A stretch of DNA of 64,000 nucleotides from Enterococcus gilvus ATCC BAA-350 (lineage in GTDB: Bacteria > Bacillota > Bacilli > Lactobacillales > Enterococcaceae). Numbering within the stretch: position 1 is the first letter of the stretch; the number at the start of each line of letters is the position of its first letter. A program made the position numbers and the translations under genes. The notes under the pieces are model-generated. The model was not told the DNA's origin. It searched no databases and saw nothing but the letters and a program-made list of their open reading frames with translations. The stretch lies in the NCBI RefSeq assembly GCF_000407545.1, contig NZ_ASWH01000001.1:2495501-2559500 (forward strand), given 5' to 3'. Positions 17,481-27,280 of this stretch are shown here, one piece after another.

Positions 17481-20162
17481 TCATTCATTTGATTTCAGTG
17501 CATCGATCATATTGATATGACGCAGACGGAAATGGGTCGCGACCATGACGATCACGGAGAAGAGGATCGTCAATCCGCCGGAAAGAAGGTACGCACCATA
17601 ACCGATGACCGGCGGGAACGTGATCGTTTCCATCGAAGCCTGATCCAAAATAAATTTGGTCAAAACAATTCCGAGGCCATAGCCAAATAAAATTCCTAAA
17701 ATCGTAAACACAAAATTCTCACGGAAAATATACGATGTGACCTCACGATCATAAAAGCCTAGTACCTTGATCGTAGACAGTTCTCTGACCCGTTCAGACA
17801 CATTGATATTGGTTAAATTATATAACACGATGAACGCTAGTAGACCGGATAGAACGACGAAGATCCATACGATCCCGTCAAGATTGCTCATTGATTGCTC
17901 CTGTGTCTCAATCTGCGTAGAGATGAATGAGGTATTGGTCACCTGGTCTGAGCGCAGCAAGGTTTCCGACAAGCTTCTTTCTTCCGCCTTTGTCAGCGGT
18001 TCATTTTTCAACAAAAAACTATTGGCGGCAAACGCTTTTCCTCGCGCCTGTTGATAATACTCTTTTGAAACATACAAAAAGTTTCCTAAATAATTGTCCG
18101 CAATAGCCGCGATCTTCACCTTGAAGGTCTGCTGATCGTCATCATACACGGTCAGGCTATCCCCTTTTTTCAAGTCAAATGATTCTGCCATTTTTTGAGT
18201 GATCACCGCACCCTCTTTCGGCAGGGTGAAGGGAGTTCCAGCCTCTTTCAGATGAAGGTAGTCTTTAAATGCTTCACGATTTTCTGGCACCATCATCGTG
18301 AGTTTTTGAGTGGCTTGCCCTTTTCGTTTCAATTCGATCGTTTCGTTCAGCGTCGCTAGTTCGCTTTTTACTTTTTTGTTGTCTGATAGAAGCTGTTTCA
18401 CTTCGTCTTTAGGCGCCTCTTCTTTTAAGGTAACGATCGCATCGTAATCAATGATGGGGCCAAACTGCTTATCGCCCACCGAGCTCAAGGAGTCCTTCAG
18501 ACCAACGCCCGCGACCATCAATGCTGCGCAGCCGGCGATTCCGATCACCGCCATGATCATTCGAGATTTATAGCGAAAAAGATTTCGATAGCTTACTTTT
18601 GAGTTAAAGCTCATTCGAGACCAGATCGGCGTGATCCGTTCCAAGAAAATCCGTTTCCCTGGTTTCGGGGCTTTAGGCTGTAATAGCTTCGCAGGTTTTT
18701 CATGCAATTCTTTCATTAGAACAAGCAGTGCCGCTCCTAAACTGGCGATCAAAAAGGCGATCGTTGCTTGGATGATCGGGCGCGGCAGATAGAAAACGTC
18801 TACGCCCGGGAAATTATACCGATCACTTGAAAGGTCAAAAACCAGACGCGGCAACGTGTGGATACCGACCACACTGCCTAAAGCGATCCCAATCGTGGCG
18901 GCGGACAGCGCGTAAATAATGTATTTGATGGAAATCTCCGAACGTGAATACCCCAACGCCTTCAATGTCCCGATCTCTCTTCGATTTTCTTCTACCATTC
19001 GTGTCATGGTAGTGAAGGTGATCAACGCAGCAATAAAGAAGAAAAATACCGGGAACACATTGGCAATGGCTGCGATCCGTTCAGAAAGGTCGCCGTATTC
19101 CTGAAATCCGGGATTATCTGACCGCTGCTCGTAGGAATAGCTCGGTGTCGTCAGTTCAGCCAGCTCTTTTTCACTGTCAGAAATTTTTTGCTGTGCAGAA
19201 AGTAATTGCCCGCGATTGTCGTTAAGTTCCTTTTGACGCGTCTCGAGTTCTGCTTGTGCTTGAGCCAGTTGAGGTGTCTCACCGGGCATCATCGCCCGTT
19301 GCTGCTCTAGTTGTCCTTTGGCTTGATCCAGTTCCCTTTGACCGGCGTCGAGCCTTTCCAGATTCTCCGCCACTTCTGCTTTGCGCGGAAGCAATTCCTT
19401 TTCGGCAGCTGCTTTTATTTCCGCAGCACGTTTTTCTGGACGGTCTGCAAAGAGCTTCTCTACCTTTTCAATGTTTTTATCCATCGTGTTTTCGTAGCTT
19501 TTGCCGTAGGTCTCTTTTTCTTGGACATTCGCAAAGGAGACATAGAGTACCGATTTTATAGCACTTGAAAAATTCTTCTCAGGCACGTAGGCAAAAAAAT
19601 CCACGCTTCCGTTCCCGACATTGGAAAGGCCCCGTTCTTCGGTACTGACATAAATGGGCGATTGGACAAAGCCGACGATTTTGAACGTTTTTCGTTTTAA
19701 TTGATCCGGTTGGTCGATCTGATACGTTTGGTTCAACCGGTAGCCTTCTTCTTTGGCCTTTTCATCCAAAACGATCTCATTTTCCTTTTTCGGCAAATGA
19801 CCGGACTTTACCTGTAACTGGTTTTGTTTGTTTTCTTCATTATATGAATACAATTTCACCACTTGATTTTTCTTACTATCTGCATAAAAGAGCTGGTGAC
19901 CACTCTCAACTTTGGCGTCGGGGATCTTTTCTGCCAGCTTGATATCCTCTGCTGTCAAACCGCCCGTAGAAACAATTTGCAGATTTGATAAGTCTTGTTT
20001 ATCGACATAGCGACTCGCCGAATGATTCAAGATCGGTCCTGTCGCTTTGATTCCTACATATAACAATGTTCCTAATAAAATAATTAAAACGATCGCAATG
20101 AAGCGTCCCTTTGAATAAAGGATCTCGCGTAAGCTTGCTTTTAAATAGGTCTTATTTTTCAT
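17481..20162 (-). CDS. Large FtsX/MacB-type ABC transporter permease
   Basis: An 893-residue permease with a first helix near residues 16-36, an extracytoplasmic region with a coiled coil rich in Glu, Lys and Gln (about 245-335), a first FtsX block of helices (about 375-490), a central helix (about 535-560), a second outer domain and a final block of three helices (about 770-885). The ETTIKVLGFYD-like cytoplasmic motifs (REIGTLKALGYSRSEI, RELSTIKVLGFYDREV) are those of FtsX domains. No ATPase lies next to it, so its partner is elsewhere. Substrate unknown; related proteins take part in cell-wall or peptide-resistance functions. Confidence 0.85.
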   Translation of the reverse strand: MKNKTYLKASLREILYSKGRFIAIVLIILLGTLLYVGIKATGPILNHSASRYVDKQDLSNLQIVSTGGLTAEDIKLAEKIPDAKVESGHQLFYADSKKNQVVKLYSYNEENKQNQLQVKSGHLPKKENEIVLDEKAKEEGYRLNQTYQIDQPDQLKRKTFKIVGFVQSPIYVSTEERGLSNVGNGSVDFFAYVPEKNFSSAIKSVLYVSFANVQEKETYGKSYENTMDKNIEKVEKLFADRPEKRAAEIKAAAEKELLPRKAEVAENLERLDAGQRELDQAKGQLEQQRAMMPGETPQLAQAQAELETRQKELNDNRGQLLSAQQKISDSEKELAELTTPSYSYEQRSDNPGFQEYGDLSERIAAIANVFPVFFFFIAALITFTTMTRMVEENRREIGTLKALGYSRSEISIKYIIYALSAATIGIALGSVVGIHTLPRLVFDLSSDRYNFPGVDVFYLPRPIIQATIAFLIASLGAALLVLMKELHEKPAKLLQPKAPKPGKRIFLERITPIWSRMSFNSKVSYRNLFRYKSRMIMAVIGIAGCAALMVAGVGLKDSLSSVGDKQFGPIIDYDAIVTLKEEAPKDEVKQLLSDNKKVKSELATLNETIELKRKGQATQKLTMMVPENREAFKDYLHLKEAGTPFTLPKEGAVITQKMAESFDLKKGDSLTVYDDDQQTFKVKIAAIADNYLGNFLYVSKEYYQQARGKAFAANSFLLKNEPLTKAEERSLSETLLRSDQVTNTSFISTQIETQEQSMSNLDGIVWIFVVLSGLLAFIVLYNLTNINVSERVRELSTIKVLGFYDREVTSYIFRENFVFTILGILFGYGLGIVLTKFILDQASMETITFPPVIGYGAYLLSGGLTILFSVIVMVATHFRLRHINMIDALKSNE

Positions 20163-20241
20163 GTCTGCACTCCCGTTTTTTCATCCCTCTCATTCTAACA
20201 CAAAACGTTTTCATCTTTGGTGCGTAAAATTCTAAAGGAAC

Positions 20242-20289
20242 ACGATAAAAAACGAAGCGCTCGTCGACACACGCTTCGTTTTTTATCGT
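20242..20289 (-). terminator. Intrinsic terminator of the DUF711 gene
   Basis: An 18-bp perfect stem (20242-20259 with 20272-20289) ending in an A/T run on both sides; it terminates the minus-strand DUF711/ACT operon. Confidence 0.87.
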
Positions 20290-20303
20290 AGGTAGCTTAT
20301 TGA

Positions 20304-21647
20304 TTAGTTTTTGAATGAGTGGATCGGTGCCGGGATACGACCGCCGCGAGCGATGAAATCTGTCGAACCTGCTTCGTTTACTGCCATAACAGGTGCTCGT
20401 CCAAGCAGTCCGCCAAATTCAACCATTTCCCCAATGTTCTTCCCTTTGGCTGGAATGATTCGAACAGCCGTGGTCTTATGATTGATCACACCGATCGCTG
20501 CTTCATCAGCGATCATTGCTGCGATCGTACTCGCTGGTGTCTCTCCAGGAATTGCGATCATATCCAAGCCTACCGAACAAATAGCTGTCATTGCTTCCAG
20601 CTTTTCGATCGTCAATGAGCCGTTGTTGACTGCATCGATCATTCCGGCATCCTCTGAAACAGGGATGAAAGCGCCGGATAGTCCACCTACGTGATTGCAG
20701 GCCATGACGCCGCCTTTTTTCACCGCATCGTTCAATAACGCTAATGCCGCAGTCGTTCCGTGGGTACCGACTGTTTCTAAGCCCATTTCTTCCAATACGT
20801 GAGCAACTGAATCCCCCACGGCCGGTGTCGGTGCTAAAGATAGATCCACGATTCCAAACGGAACATCTAACCGTTCAGAAGCGATTTTTCCAACCATTTG
20901 TCCCATACGCGTAATCTTGAAGGCTGTCTGCTTCACCGTCTCAGCCACCACATCAAAGGATTCGCCTTTCACTTTTTCCAATGCCCGTTTCACCACACCC
21001 GGTCCGCTGACCCCAACGTTGATGACGCAATCTGCTTCACCGACGCCATGGAAAGCCCCCGCCATGAAAGGATTGTCTTCTACTGCATTGGCAAAGATCA
21101 CTAATTTGGCACAGCCTAAGTCAGAAGCTGCCGCTGTTTCTTTGACGATTCGTCCTGTATGAGCAACGGCATCCATGTTGATCCCCGCTCTGGTAGAACC
21201 GATATTGACAGAAGCACACACAAAGTCTGTCTCTGCTAATGCTTGAGGAATGGAGTCTATCAAGATTTTATCTCCGTGCTGATAGCCCTTTTCCACTAAA
21301 GCAGAGAAGCCCCCCAAAAAGTTCACGCCTACAGCCTTCGCCGCCTTATCCAGCGTCTTCGCAAATTTCACGTAATCTGTATCCGGAGTCGCTGCAGCGA
21401 TGATCCCGATCGGTGTCACAGAGATCCGCTTGTTGATGATGGGAATCCCGTACTCCGCTTCGATCGCCTCGCCGACTTTCACAAGATCCTTTGCTTTTGT
21501 TGTGATTTTTTGATAAATCCTTTCACAGGCACGATCGCTGTCGCTATCGATACAGTCTAGTAAAGAAATCCCCATAGTGATCGTCCGTATGTCCAGATTT
21601 TCTTCTTCGATCATTCGAATCGTTTCCAGTATTTGATTGGTCTCCAC
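20304..21647 (-). CDS. DUF711 / UPF0210 (PFL-like) protein
   Basis: A 447-residue cytosolic protein of UPF0210. Conserved blocks include [26 protein letters not shown] sequence (about 76-97), [24 protein letters not shown] and the Gly-rich C-terminal [14 protein letters not shown]. Structures of family members resemble pyruvate-formate-lyase-like barrels, but no reaction is assigned. It follows an ACT-domain gene by 12 bases, a widely conserved pair, which suggests that the ACT protein controls it in response to an amino acid. Confidence 0.9.
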   Translation of the reverse strand: METNQILETIRMIEEENLDIRTITMGISLLDCIDSDSDRACERIYQKITTKAKDLVKVGEAIEAEYGIPIINKRISVTPIGIIAAATPDTDYVKFAKTLDKAAKAVGVNFLGGFSALVEKGYQHGDKILIDSIPQALAETDFVCASVNIGSTRAGINMDAVAHTGRIVKETAAASDLGCAKLVIFANAVEDNPFMAGAFHGVGEADCVINVGVSGPGVVKRALEKVKGESFDVVAETVKQTAFKITRMGQMVGKIASERLDVPFGIVDLSLAPTPAVGDSVAHVLEEMGLETVGTHGTTAALALLNDAVKKGGVMACNHVGGLSGAFIPVSEDAGMIDAVNNGSLTIEKLEAMTAICSVGLDMIAIPGETPASTIAAMIADEAAIGVINHKTTAVRIIPAKGKNIGEMVEFGGLLGRAPVMAVNEAGSTDFIARGGRIPAPIHSFKN

Positions 21648-21659
21648 AAAGAGCCCTCC

Positions 21660-21929
21660 TTATAATTTATGCATCGTGTCAAAAATTTCTTGATTTTGAA
21701 TACTGATTTTCACACCTAATGTTGTCCCTAATTCATGAAGCTGCTCTCGCGCCCCTTCAAAATCTTTTTCAGCATTGGTCAAATCGACTAACATCATCAT
21801 TGTAAAAAAATCACCCATGATCGTTTGAGATACATCAAGGATATTGATCTTTTGTTCCGCTAATTTTTGACTGACACCCGCGATGATGCCCACCTTGTCT
21901 TTCCCAATAACTGTTACTACGCCACGCAT
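21660..21929 (-). CDS. ACT-domain regulatory protein (UPF0237)
   Basis: An 89-residue single ACT domain beginning MRGVVTVIGKDKVGIIAGVS, typical of UPF0237/GcvR-like proteins that bind amino acids. The frame extends to 21962, but GGGAG lies eight bases before the ATG at 21929, which also fits the family start. It is cotranscribed with the DUF711 gene, its usual genomic partner. Confidence 0.88.
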   Translation of the reverse strand: MRGVVTVIGKDKVGIIAGVSQKLAEQKINILDVSQTIMGDFFTMMMLVDLTNAEKDFEGAREQLHELGTTLGVKISIQNQEIFDTMHKL

Positions 21930-22204
21930 ATGCATAACTCCCTTCAGATAATTGTTTCTCATTATAGCACAGCGATGACAAAACGATTAGAAAATTATGA
22001 ATACAATCAGATTTTTTTACCATAATGTTCGTGTTTTACACATTCGCTTCGGACTTCCTATCGAAAGGGTAGGATCGTACGCGTGGGAAGACCCAGAGAT
22101 TCGACGCTCTTGGTCAATGATCGATACAATGTATACGCCCGCCGCTTTTCTCCTTTACTTCTATCGGAGGCAGCATTATGCTGATAAAAAAAGGAGGCTT
22201 TTTA

Positions 22205-22936
22205 ATGGAACTTTTTGAAATGATGATCCATCATTCATCCGTTCGATCATTTACCGAAGAAACAGTGTCGCAACCGTTGAAAGAACAATTGCTCTTAGCC
22301 GCGCAAAGCGCCAGCAGCTCGAATTTTTTACAGGCCTTCTCTATCATTGAGATCACGGACCCTGAGAAAAGAAAAGCGATCGAGGAAATCGCAAATTTCC
22401 CCGTCGATAATGGAACTAACGGCAGCTTGTCTATTTTTGTCGCTGATTTGAACAAACACGCCCAGGTTTTAGCCCGTCACAACGACGCTACGGAGCACCT
22501 GCGAACGATGGAATCGCTAGTTGTCGCGATTGTTGACGCAACATTGGCGGCACAGTCGATGGCTGTGTATGCGGAATCCGTTGGTTTAGGTATCTGCTAT
22601 GTAGGAGGCATCCGAAACGCCTTGTTCGATATCAAAGAATTGCTGGAGCTGCCTGAATTGACCTACCCCGTCTTCGGGATGTTCATTGGCTACCCTGCTG
22701 CAAAAAACGAGGTCAAGCCCCGGATGCCGATTTCTGCGATGCTTGGAACCAACACGTATCGTACAATGACACCGGAGTTGATCGACGCCTATGATAAAAC
22801 GATGACTGCTTACTATCAAGCACGTCGGACGAATACGCAGGAAAGCAATTGGTCAGACAAAGTACGCCAACACTTCGGCTCCCCGAGACGCGCGGATACC
22901 ATGGACTTCCTAAAAAAACAAGGCTTCGTTTTTTAA
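22205..22936 (+). CDS. NADPH-dependent flavin oxidoreductase (NfrA/NfsA-type nitroreductase)
   Basis: A 243-residue nitroreductase-fold protein. The N-terminal HHSSVRSFTEE carries the Arg that binds FMN phosphate, the SASSSNFLQAFSII segment is the second FMN site, and GLGICYVGGIRN (about 125-136) is the conserved Gly-rich block of the NfsA/FRP subgroup. It reduces nitro compounds, quinones or flavins with NADPH. The start at 22205 is set by AAAGGAGG seven bases upstream; the frame otherwise opens at 22178. It stands alone and ends in a bidirectional terminator. Confidence 0.9.
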   Translation: MELFEMMIHHSSVRSFTEETVSQPLKEQLLLAAQSASSSNFLQAFSIIEITDPEKRKAIEEIANFPVDNGTNGSLSIFVADLNKHAQVLARHNDATEHLRTMESLVVAIVDATLAAQSMAVYAESVGLGICYVGGIRNALFDIKELLELPELTYPVFGMFIGYPAAKNEVKPRMPISAMLGTNTYRTMTPELIDAYDKTMTAYYQARRTNTQESNWSDKVRQHFGSPRRADTMDFLKKQGFVF

Positions 22937-22953
22937 ACGAAACCTTGTTTTTT
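22913..22953. terminator. Bidirectional terminator
   Basis: Long stem (22913-22931 with 22935-22953, one mismatch) shared by the convergent nitroreductase and cyclase genes; A6 and T6 tracts on either side. Confidence 0.85.
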
Positions 22954-23695
22954 ACTCTGCTGGAAGGATCGCAAGTGCGCGAACGTTGAATCCGGGAGCG
23001 TCTTTGACTTTTGGTACACCGATGGAGATCGCACCGCCAACTGGAGGAAGCTCTGTCAGACGGTTCAACACTTCGACTTGGAACTTGTCCTGTTTCAGCC
23101 AATAAAGCTCGCCGATCAGGCCGCCATTCTTTTTGCAGTCCATCGCGGAATCCGTATCCAATGTTTCATGCCCGATCGCCGTTACTTGCCGTTCTTCATG
23201 CAAGAATTTCAGCGCGTCCAATGACCAGCCCGGCGTATGTGCCTGCCCCTCCGAATCTAGATTGTAAAAGGCGTCGACCTTTTTCCAACGCTTCGACCAG
23301 CCGCTGGCAAAAGCGACAAAGCTTTCTGCTGGAATCTTTCCAAAGGCGGCTTCAAAGGAAAGGATATCTTCAACTGTCAAAGAATAATCAGGATTTTCTT
23401 CGACTTCTTTTTCTTTATTGATGACGATTAGAGGCAGCAAGAAATCTTTGATCGCCAACTGATCGACAGATTGTCGATGTTCAACAAAATGGACAGGGGC
23501 ATCGATGTGCGTCCCGTATTGGGTAACAAGCTGGTACTCTTTCGCAAAAAAACCATCTTCCTTCACTGTGACCAATGTTTTTTCCTGCATCGGTTGGAAG
23601 GATTGAAAATAAGGGATCTCTCCAGAAATGCTGTGGCTCAAGTCGACCCATCGTTGCTCTTTTAAAAAGGCAATACTCTCTGTGATCTGGCTCAT
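22952..23695 (-). CDS. Cyclase-family metal hydrolase (kynurenine formamidase-like)
   Basis: A 247-residue protein of the cyclase/KynB family with the metal-binding motif YGTHIDAPVHF (about residues 58-68) and VDLSHSISGEIP near the N-terminus. Later GHETLDTDS fits the conserved active-site block. Members hydrolyse N-formylkynurenine, isatin or related amides; the real substrate here is open because no tryptophan-catabolic gene is nearby. The ATG at 23695 follows GAGGAGG; an upstream ATG at 23722 is rejected. Confidence 0.87.
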   Translation of the reverse strand: MSQITESIAFLKEQRWVDLSHSISGEIPYFQSFQPMQEKTLVTVKEDGFFAKEYQLVTQYGTHIDAPVHFVEHRQSVDQLAIKDFLLPLIVINKEKEVEENPDYSLTVEDILSFEAAFGKIPAESFVAFASGWSKRWKKVDAFYNLDSEGQAHTPGWSLDALKFLHEERQVTAIGHETLDTDSAMDCKKNGGLIGELYWLKQDKFQVEVLNRLTELPPVGGAISIGVPKVKDAPGFNVRALAILPAE

Positions 23696-23823
23696 ACTAT
23701 TCCTCCTCGTTATCGTTCTCATTGTATTTTAACGATACCGATAAACAGCACCTCTGTCAAATCCTGTTTCGTTTTCTCTCCGTCTGTTCGTTTTCATAGC
23801 GTGCACTAATCAGAAGACACAAA

Positions 23824-23853
23824 AAAGCTGCACCAAAATAATGGCGCAGCTTT
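23824..23853 (-). terminator. Terminator of the zinc-free alcohol dehydrogenase-like gene
   Basis: Stem AAAGCTGC (23824-23831) with GCAGCTTT (23846-23853), then six T on the minus strand. Confidence 0.72.
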
Positions 23854-23857
23854 CGTA

Positions 23858-24796
23858 TTAGTCATTTTTTAAAACGATTTTTCCTTTTGCATGATGCGTC
23901 GCACTTAATTCATGCGCATCTTTTACACCCGCTGCTGTTAAAGGATACGTGTGCCCAACGACACTCTTCACTTTTCCTTCAGCCATTAGATCAGCTATTT
24001 CTTGCAGCTGTTCTCCATCTGGCTTCAACCAGATGCTTTCTGCCACTGCGACCGTTTTTGCTAATTCTTCATCGGGTTGGCTCACGATCGAGATCAGACG
24101 ACCGTTTTCCTTCAGTACGTTGAAGCTGTCCGCTTGAACATCGCCGCCCATTGTATCAAAGACCAAATCGATGTCTTCCAGTACTTCTGAAAAATCAGTA
24201 GTATGATAATCGATCGTTTGATCGGCCCCTAATTCCTTCAGCAGGGCATGATTTTTTTCACTCGCTGTAGTGATGACTGTTGCACCAGCATTCTTAGCTA
24301 ACTGAATCGCGTAGATCCCGACACCGCCAGCACCTGCATGGATCAAGACCTTTTCCCCTGCTTTTAGTTTTCCGTGGGTGAAAAGTGCTTGATACGCCGT
24401 TAATCCTGCTAAAGGCACCGCTGCTGCATCTTCAAAAGAAACGGCAGCCGGTTTGTTTGCCAATAGATGATCGTCTACGATCGCATAATCGGCATATGTA
24501 CCAAAGCGTGTTGTTTCTGGGCGCGCGAAAACTTCTTGACCTACGTGCCAGTCCTTCACTGCTGAACCGACTTCCGCGATTTCTCCGGCTACATCCCAGC
24601 CTAAAATAATCGGGAATTCCCAAGGCATCATTTGCGCCAAGTATCCTTCACGCAGCTTCCAGTCAATCGGATTGACTGATGTTGCTTTTACCTTTACCAA
24701 TACTTGATGCTCGCCCAATTCAGGCAAAGTGACGGTGCTTTCTTTTAATTGGTCTGCATGACCATATTCTTCTATTACAATTGCACGTGTATCCAT
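23858..24796 (-). CDS. NADPH-dependent quinone oxidoreductase-like protein
   Basis: A 312-residue medium-chain dehydrogenase/reductase. The N-terminal GroES-like domain has TSVNPIDWKLREG and LGWDVAGEI; the nucleotide fold shows HAGAGGVGIYAIQLAK (about 150-165). Structural zinc cysteines are absent, which fits the zeta-crystallin/quinone oxidoreductase group. It should use NADPH to reduce quinones or enals. Ribosome-binding site GGAGG precedes the ATG. Single gene. Confidence 0.9.
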   Translation of the reverse strand: MDTRAIVIEEYGHADQLKESTVTLPELGEHQVLVKVKATSVNPIDWKLREGYLAQMMPWEFPIILGWDVAGEIAEVGSAVKDWHVGQEVFARPETTRFGTYADYAIVDDHLLANKPAAVSFEDAAAVPLAGLTAYQALFTHGKLKAGEKVLIHAGAGGVGIYAIQLAKNAGATVITTASEKNHALLKELGADQTIDYHTTDFSEVLEDIDLVFDTMGGDVQADSFNVLKENGRLISIVSQPDEELAKTVAVAESIWLKPDGEQLQEIADLMAEGKVKSVVGHTYPLTAAGVKDAHELSATHHAKGKIVLKND

Positions 24797-24858
24797 TCGT
24801 ACATCCCTCCATATCGGTTCATTATAAATATCCTGTCAGAAAATCGGAAACGATTTGC

Positions 24859-25221
24859 TTAGTCGAACAAGTGCCCGTCTAAAAGATACGCTGATTGATA
24901 CGTTTCAGCTAATTTTTTTAAGTAGGGCAATGCGTGGTCTTCTGTTTCGGTCATCTGCTCCAGCAAAAGAAAAAACTGTGCTCTTTCCTCTGGTGTGGCG
25001 GTCTTCTTGAAATAACCCCAGACGTGTTCATACGCATTTCTTTGTGCTTTCAAGTCAACAGGCATCTTTTTCACCCGTTCCAAATGCTGATAAAATTCTT
25101 CCGTCTTTTCCTCTGACCAGTGATTACCGGAAAAAAGCTGACGCAAGGCAAGGTACTCTTTTTGTGAACGCGCCATAACGAAATATTTCCACTGTGCCCA
25201 TTCTTTTTGGATCTCCTGCAT
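24859..25221 (-). CDS. YbgA-type DUF1722 protein
   Basis: A 120-residue helical protein that corresponds to a stand-alone DUF1722 domain (QKEWAQWKYFVMARSQKEY near the start, VKKMPVDLKAQRNAYEHVWGYFK in the middle). The domain also occurs fused to DUF523. Function is unknown; in some bacteria it neighbours photolyase genes, which is not the case here. The start is the ATG at 25221 after GAAGAGGTG; three earlier residues in the open frame are unlikely to be translated. Confidence 0.78.
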   Translation of the reverse strand: MQEIQKEWAQWKYFVMARSQKEYLALRQLFSGNHWSEEKTEEFYQHLERVKKMPVDLKAQRNAYEHVWGYFKKTATPEERAQFFLLLEQMTETEDHALPYLKKLAETYQSAYLLDGHLFD

Positions 25222-25315
25222 CTTTCTCACCTCTTCTTTAGCTTACCACCCACTGAGGCCCTTATTGAAGAAAAAGGCTTGGACCTTCCTTCACCGATCA
25301 CGCCCACCAAAAAAA

Positions 25316-25343
25316 GACTGCAGACACCTGTGGGTCTACAGTC
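25316..25343 (-). terminator. Terminator of the transaldolase-like gene
   Basis: Stem GACTG..CAGTC with inner AGAC..GTCT (25316-25343), followed on the minus strand by seven T. Confidence 0.78.
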
Positions 25344-25356
25344 CGAAATCATTGAA

Positions 25357-26037
25357 TTATAAATCAGCGATCGTGGTTCCTTCACCAAAGATGGCTTCCC
25401 AATCTCCTGTAAAATCAGTCACCGCTTGTGCGATAGACGGCATTGCGAAGGCTTGCTGGATAATATCCACTCCCATTGTCGCTGCCTGACTGCCATTTTC
25501 TAGAGCTGCGTTGACTTGCCCAACATTTTTGAAGCTGGCTGCTAAAATTTTTGTATCGCTATCTGTCCGGGCGATCTCTTCCGCCATTTCGACTATCGCT
25601 TCCCGAGGATCAATATTCAGATTTTCCATGCGATTGAAGTAAGGGGCGATGTAATCCGCACCGGCCGCAATTGCCAAGTAGGCTTGAAATTTCGTATAGA
25701 TAGCCGTGGCGGTGACGTTGACTCCGCGCCGTTTCAGCTCTTTGATCGCCTTCAACCCAGGCTCATTTACAGGGACCTTGATGAAGACCTTTTGATCGAT
25801 ATTCGCTAAAATCGTTTCAGCATCCTTGATGATTCCCTCGTAATCTGTCGCGACGACCTGCACGTGCAGTGAACGATGATCCCCGATGATGCCCCGAATA
25901 TCTTTCATATGCTGGAAGAAATCGATCTTCCCTTCTTTTTTGACGATCGAGGGATTCGACGTCACACCCGCAATTGGTAAAAAGTCGGCAAATTCTTTTA
26001 TTGCAGCAAGATTGGCTGTATCTAGCATAAATTCCAT
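25357..26037 (-). CDS. Transaldolase / fructose-6-phosphate aldolase family protein
   Basis: A 226-residue small transaldolase (FSA/TalC type): MLDTANLAAIKE, GVTSNPSIVKKEG, and the Schiff-base lysine in VFIKVPV (about Lys87). It cleaves or transfers dihydroxyacetone units of sugar phosphates. AAGGAG precedes the ATG. It lies 160 bases downstream of nothing in its own direction except the SorC-type regulator gene on the same strand below it, which may sense a related sugar phosphate. Confidence 0.9.
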   Translation of the reverse strand: MEFMLDTANLAAIKEFADFLPIAGVTSNPSIVKKEGKIDFFQHMKDIRGIIGDHRSLHVQVVATDYEGIIKDAETILANIDQKVFIKVPVNEPGLKAIKELKRRGVNVTATAIYTKFQAYLAIAAGADYIAPYFNRMENLNIDPREAIVEMAEEIARTDSDTKILAASFKNVGQVNAALENGSQAATMGVDIIQQAFAMPSIAQAVTDFTGDWEAIFGEGTTIADL

Positions 26038-26118
26038 GTTGAGAACGCTCCTTTGTTTTTTCTATAGGACAAGCATAGCATCTCGCTGACGATTTTTCTG
26101 CCTTCTCTCGACAAAAAA

Positions 26119-26148
26119 AGCGAAAAGCGTTCTACCACGCCCTTCGCT
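26119..26148 (-). terminator. Terminator of the SorC-type regulator gene region
   Basis: Stem AGCGAAAAGCGT (26119-26130) with ACGCCCTTCGCT (26137-26148) plus a T run on the minus strand; it separates the regulator gene from the transaldolase gene. Confidence 0.72.
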
Positions 26149-26197
26149 GAAAAATATTCCTTAATGATCGCACAAATGTGCACTTTTTTTAAAAAAA

Positions 26198-27154
26198 CTA
26201 CTTTCGTTGATTTAGTCGTAAAATTTCCTGAGCCGTCTCTTGATCGGTGATCAGCGTTTTAAGGGACCCTTTTTTCAGCAGCGGCACGATCGAGCGGGCC
26301 TTCGTGACCCCTCGGGCGATCCCGACAGACTGCGGCACATCAGCCAATGTCTCTAAGGAAATGCCGATGGTTCGCTGATTCAAGGAACCATTCAAAAGCT
26401 TCCCATCGCTATCATAAAACCGGCAGCAGCAATCCCCCACCGCTTCTCTTAATTTCAGCTCTTCAAAATCTTCAGCAGACAGCAAATCTCGCCATTGACT
26501 CTTTTGATAGCTCAGAGGACCGCCGACACCGACGATCACCAGATCCAGACGTTTCCAGTAGTCTCGCAACTCATGAAAGTATTTTGAATGAACGATCCCC
26601 TCCGCGAGTTCCTTGGTTTCTTGGATCACTGTCGCATTGACAAACAGACTGTGCCCGTTTAACTTTCGGGCCAATTCGTAGACAAGGGTATTCACATGGT
26701 AGCGTGAATTGATATGACTGGGGCCGCCCACCACTGGAACGACCGAGACATTGGACAGCTGCTTGGGATCAATGGCATTGACCGCTCTGCCGACACTAGC
26801 GCCCCAAGACAGACCGACCACCAGCTCATCCGTTAGCTGCCGGCGAATCCAAGCACCCGCGGCTTCCGCCAGTGCTTCCTCTTTGGCTTCTTCACTGGCA
26901 TCGTTATCTGTCGGAACCAGCTCCACCGCAGTTAAGCCAAAGGTCTGCTTCAGTTGCTCCTCAAGCTCGAACAAGCTCGCGTCAAAATGGTTGATCTTGA
27001 TCTCCACGATGCCTTCTGCTTTTGCCTGACTCAGCATGCGGCTGACGGTCGTCCGGTAGATCGCCAGCTCTTTAGCGATCTGTGCTTGTGTTAATTCTTG
27101 TTCATAATACATATAAGCAATTTTAGCTAATAATTTCTTTTTATCTTCTTTCAT
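26198..27154 (-). CDS. SorC/DeoR-type sugar-binding transcriptional regulator
   Basis: A 318-residue SorC-family regulator. The N-terminal helix-turn-helix (about residues 18-45) has LTQAQIAKELAIYRTTVSRML; the remainder is the sugar-phosphate-binding domain with VVGLSWGASVGRAV and VVPVVGGPSH. It sits upstream of the transaldolase gene on the same strand, so it may control that gene and sense a phosphorylated sugar. Start at 27154 is chosen because GGAGGA lies seven bases upstream; the ATG at 27160 touches it. Confidence 0.88.
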   Translation of the reverse strand: MKEDKKKLLAKIAYMYYEQELTQAQIAKELAIYRTTVSRMLSQAKAEGIVEIKINHFDASLFELEEQLKQTFGLTAVELVPTDNDASEEAKEEALAEAAGAWIRRQLTDELVVGLSWGASVGRAVNAIDPKQLSNVSVVPVVGGPSHINSRYHVNTLVYELARKLNGHSLFVNATVIQETKELAEGIVHSKYFHELRDYWKRLDLVIVGVGGPLSYQKSQWRDLLSAEDFEELKLREAVGDCCCRFYDSDGKLLNGSLNQRTIGISLETLADVPQSVGIARGVTKARSIVPLLKKGSLKTLITDQETAQEILRLNQRK

Positions 27155-27280
27155 ATCCATTCCTCCGTGAAAGCTCTTCTTTTATTCTACCAAAATATGA
27201 TTTACTGTGTTCGGTAAAGCGTGTATCATTAATAATTAACAAAATAAACAGTATCAATTGGCTTTTAAGGAGGAAACTGA

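Noticed and set aside
21997..22218. 73-codon plus-strand frame before the nitroreductase gene
   Set aside because: No ribosome-binding site, and it overlaps the real start with its own good site at 22205.
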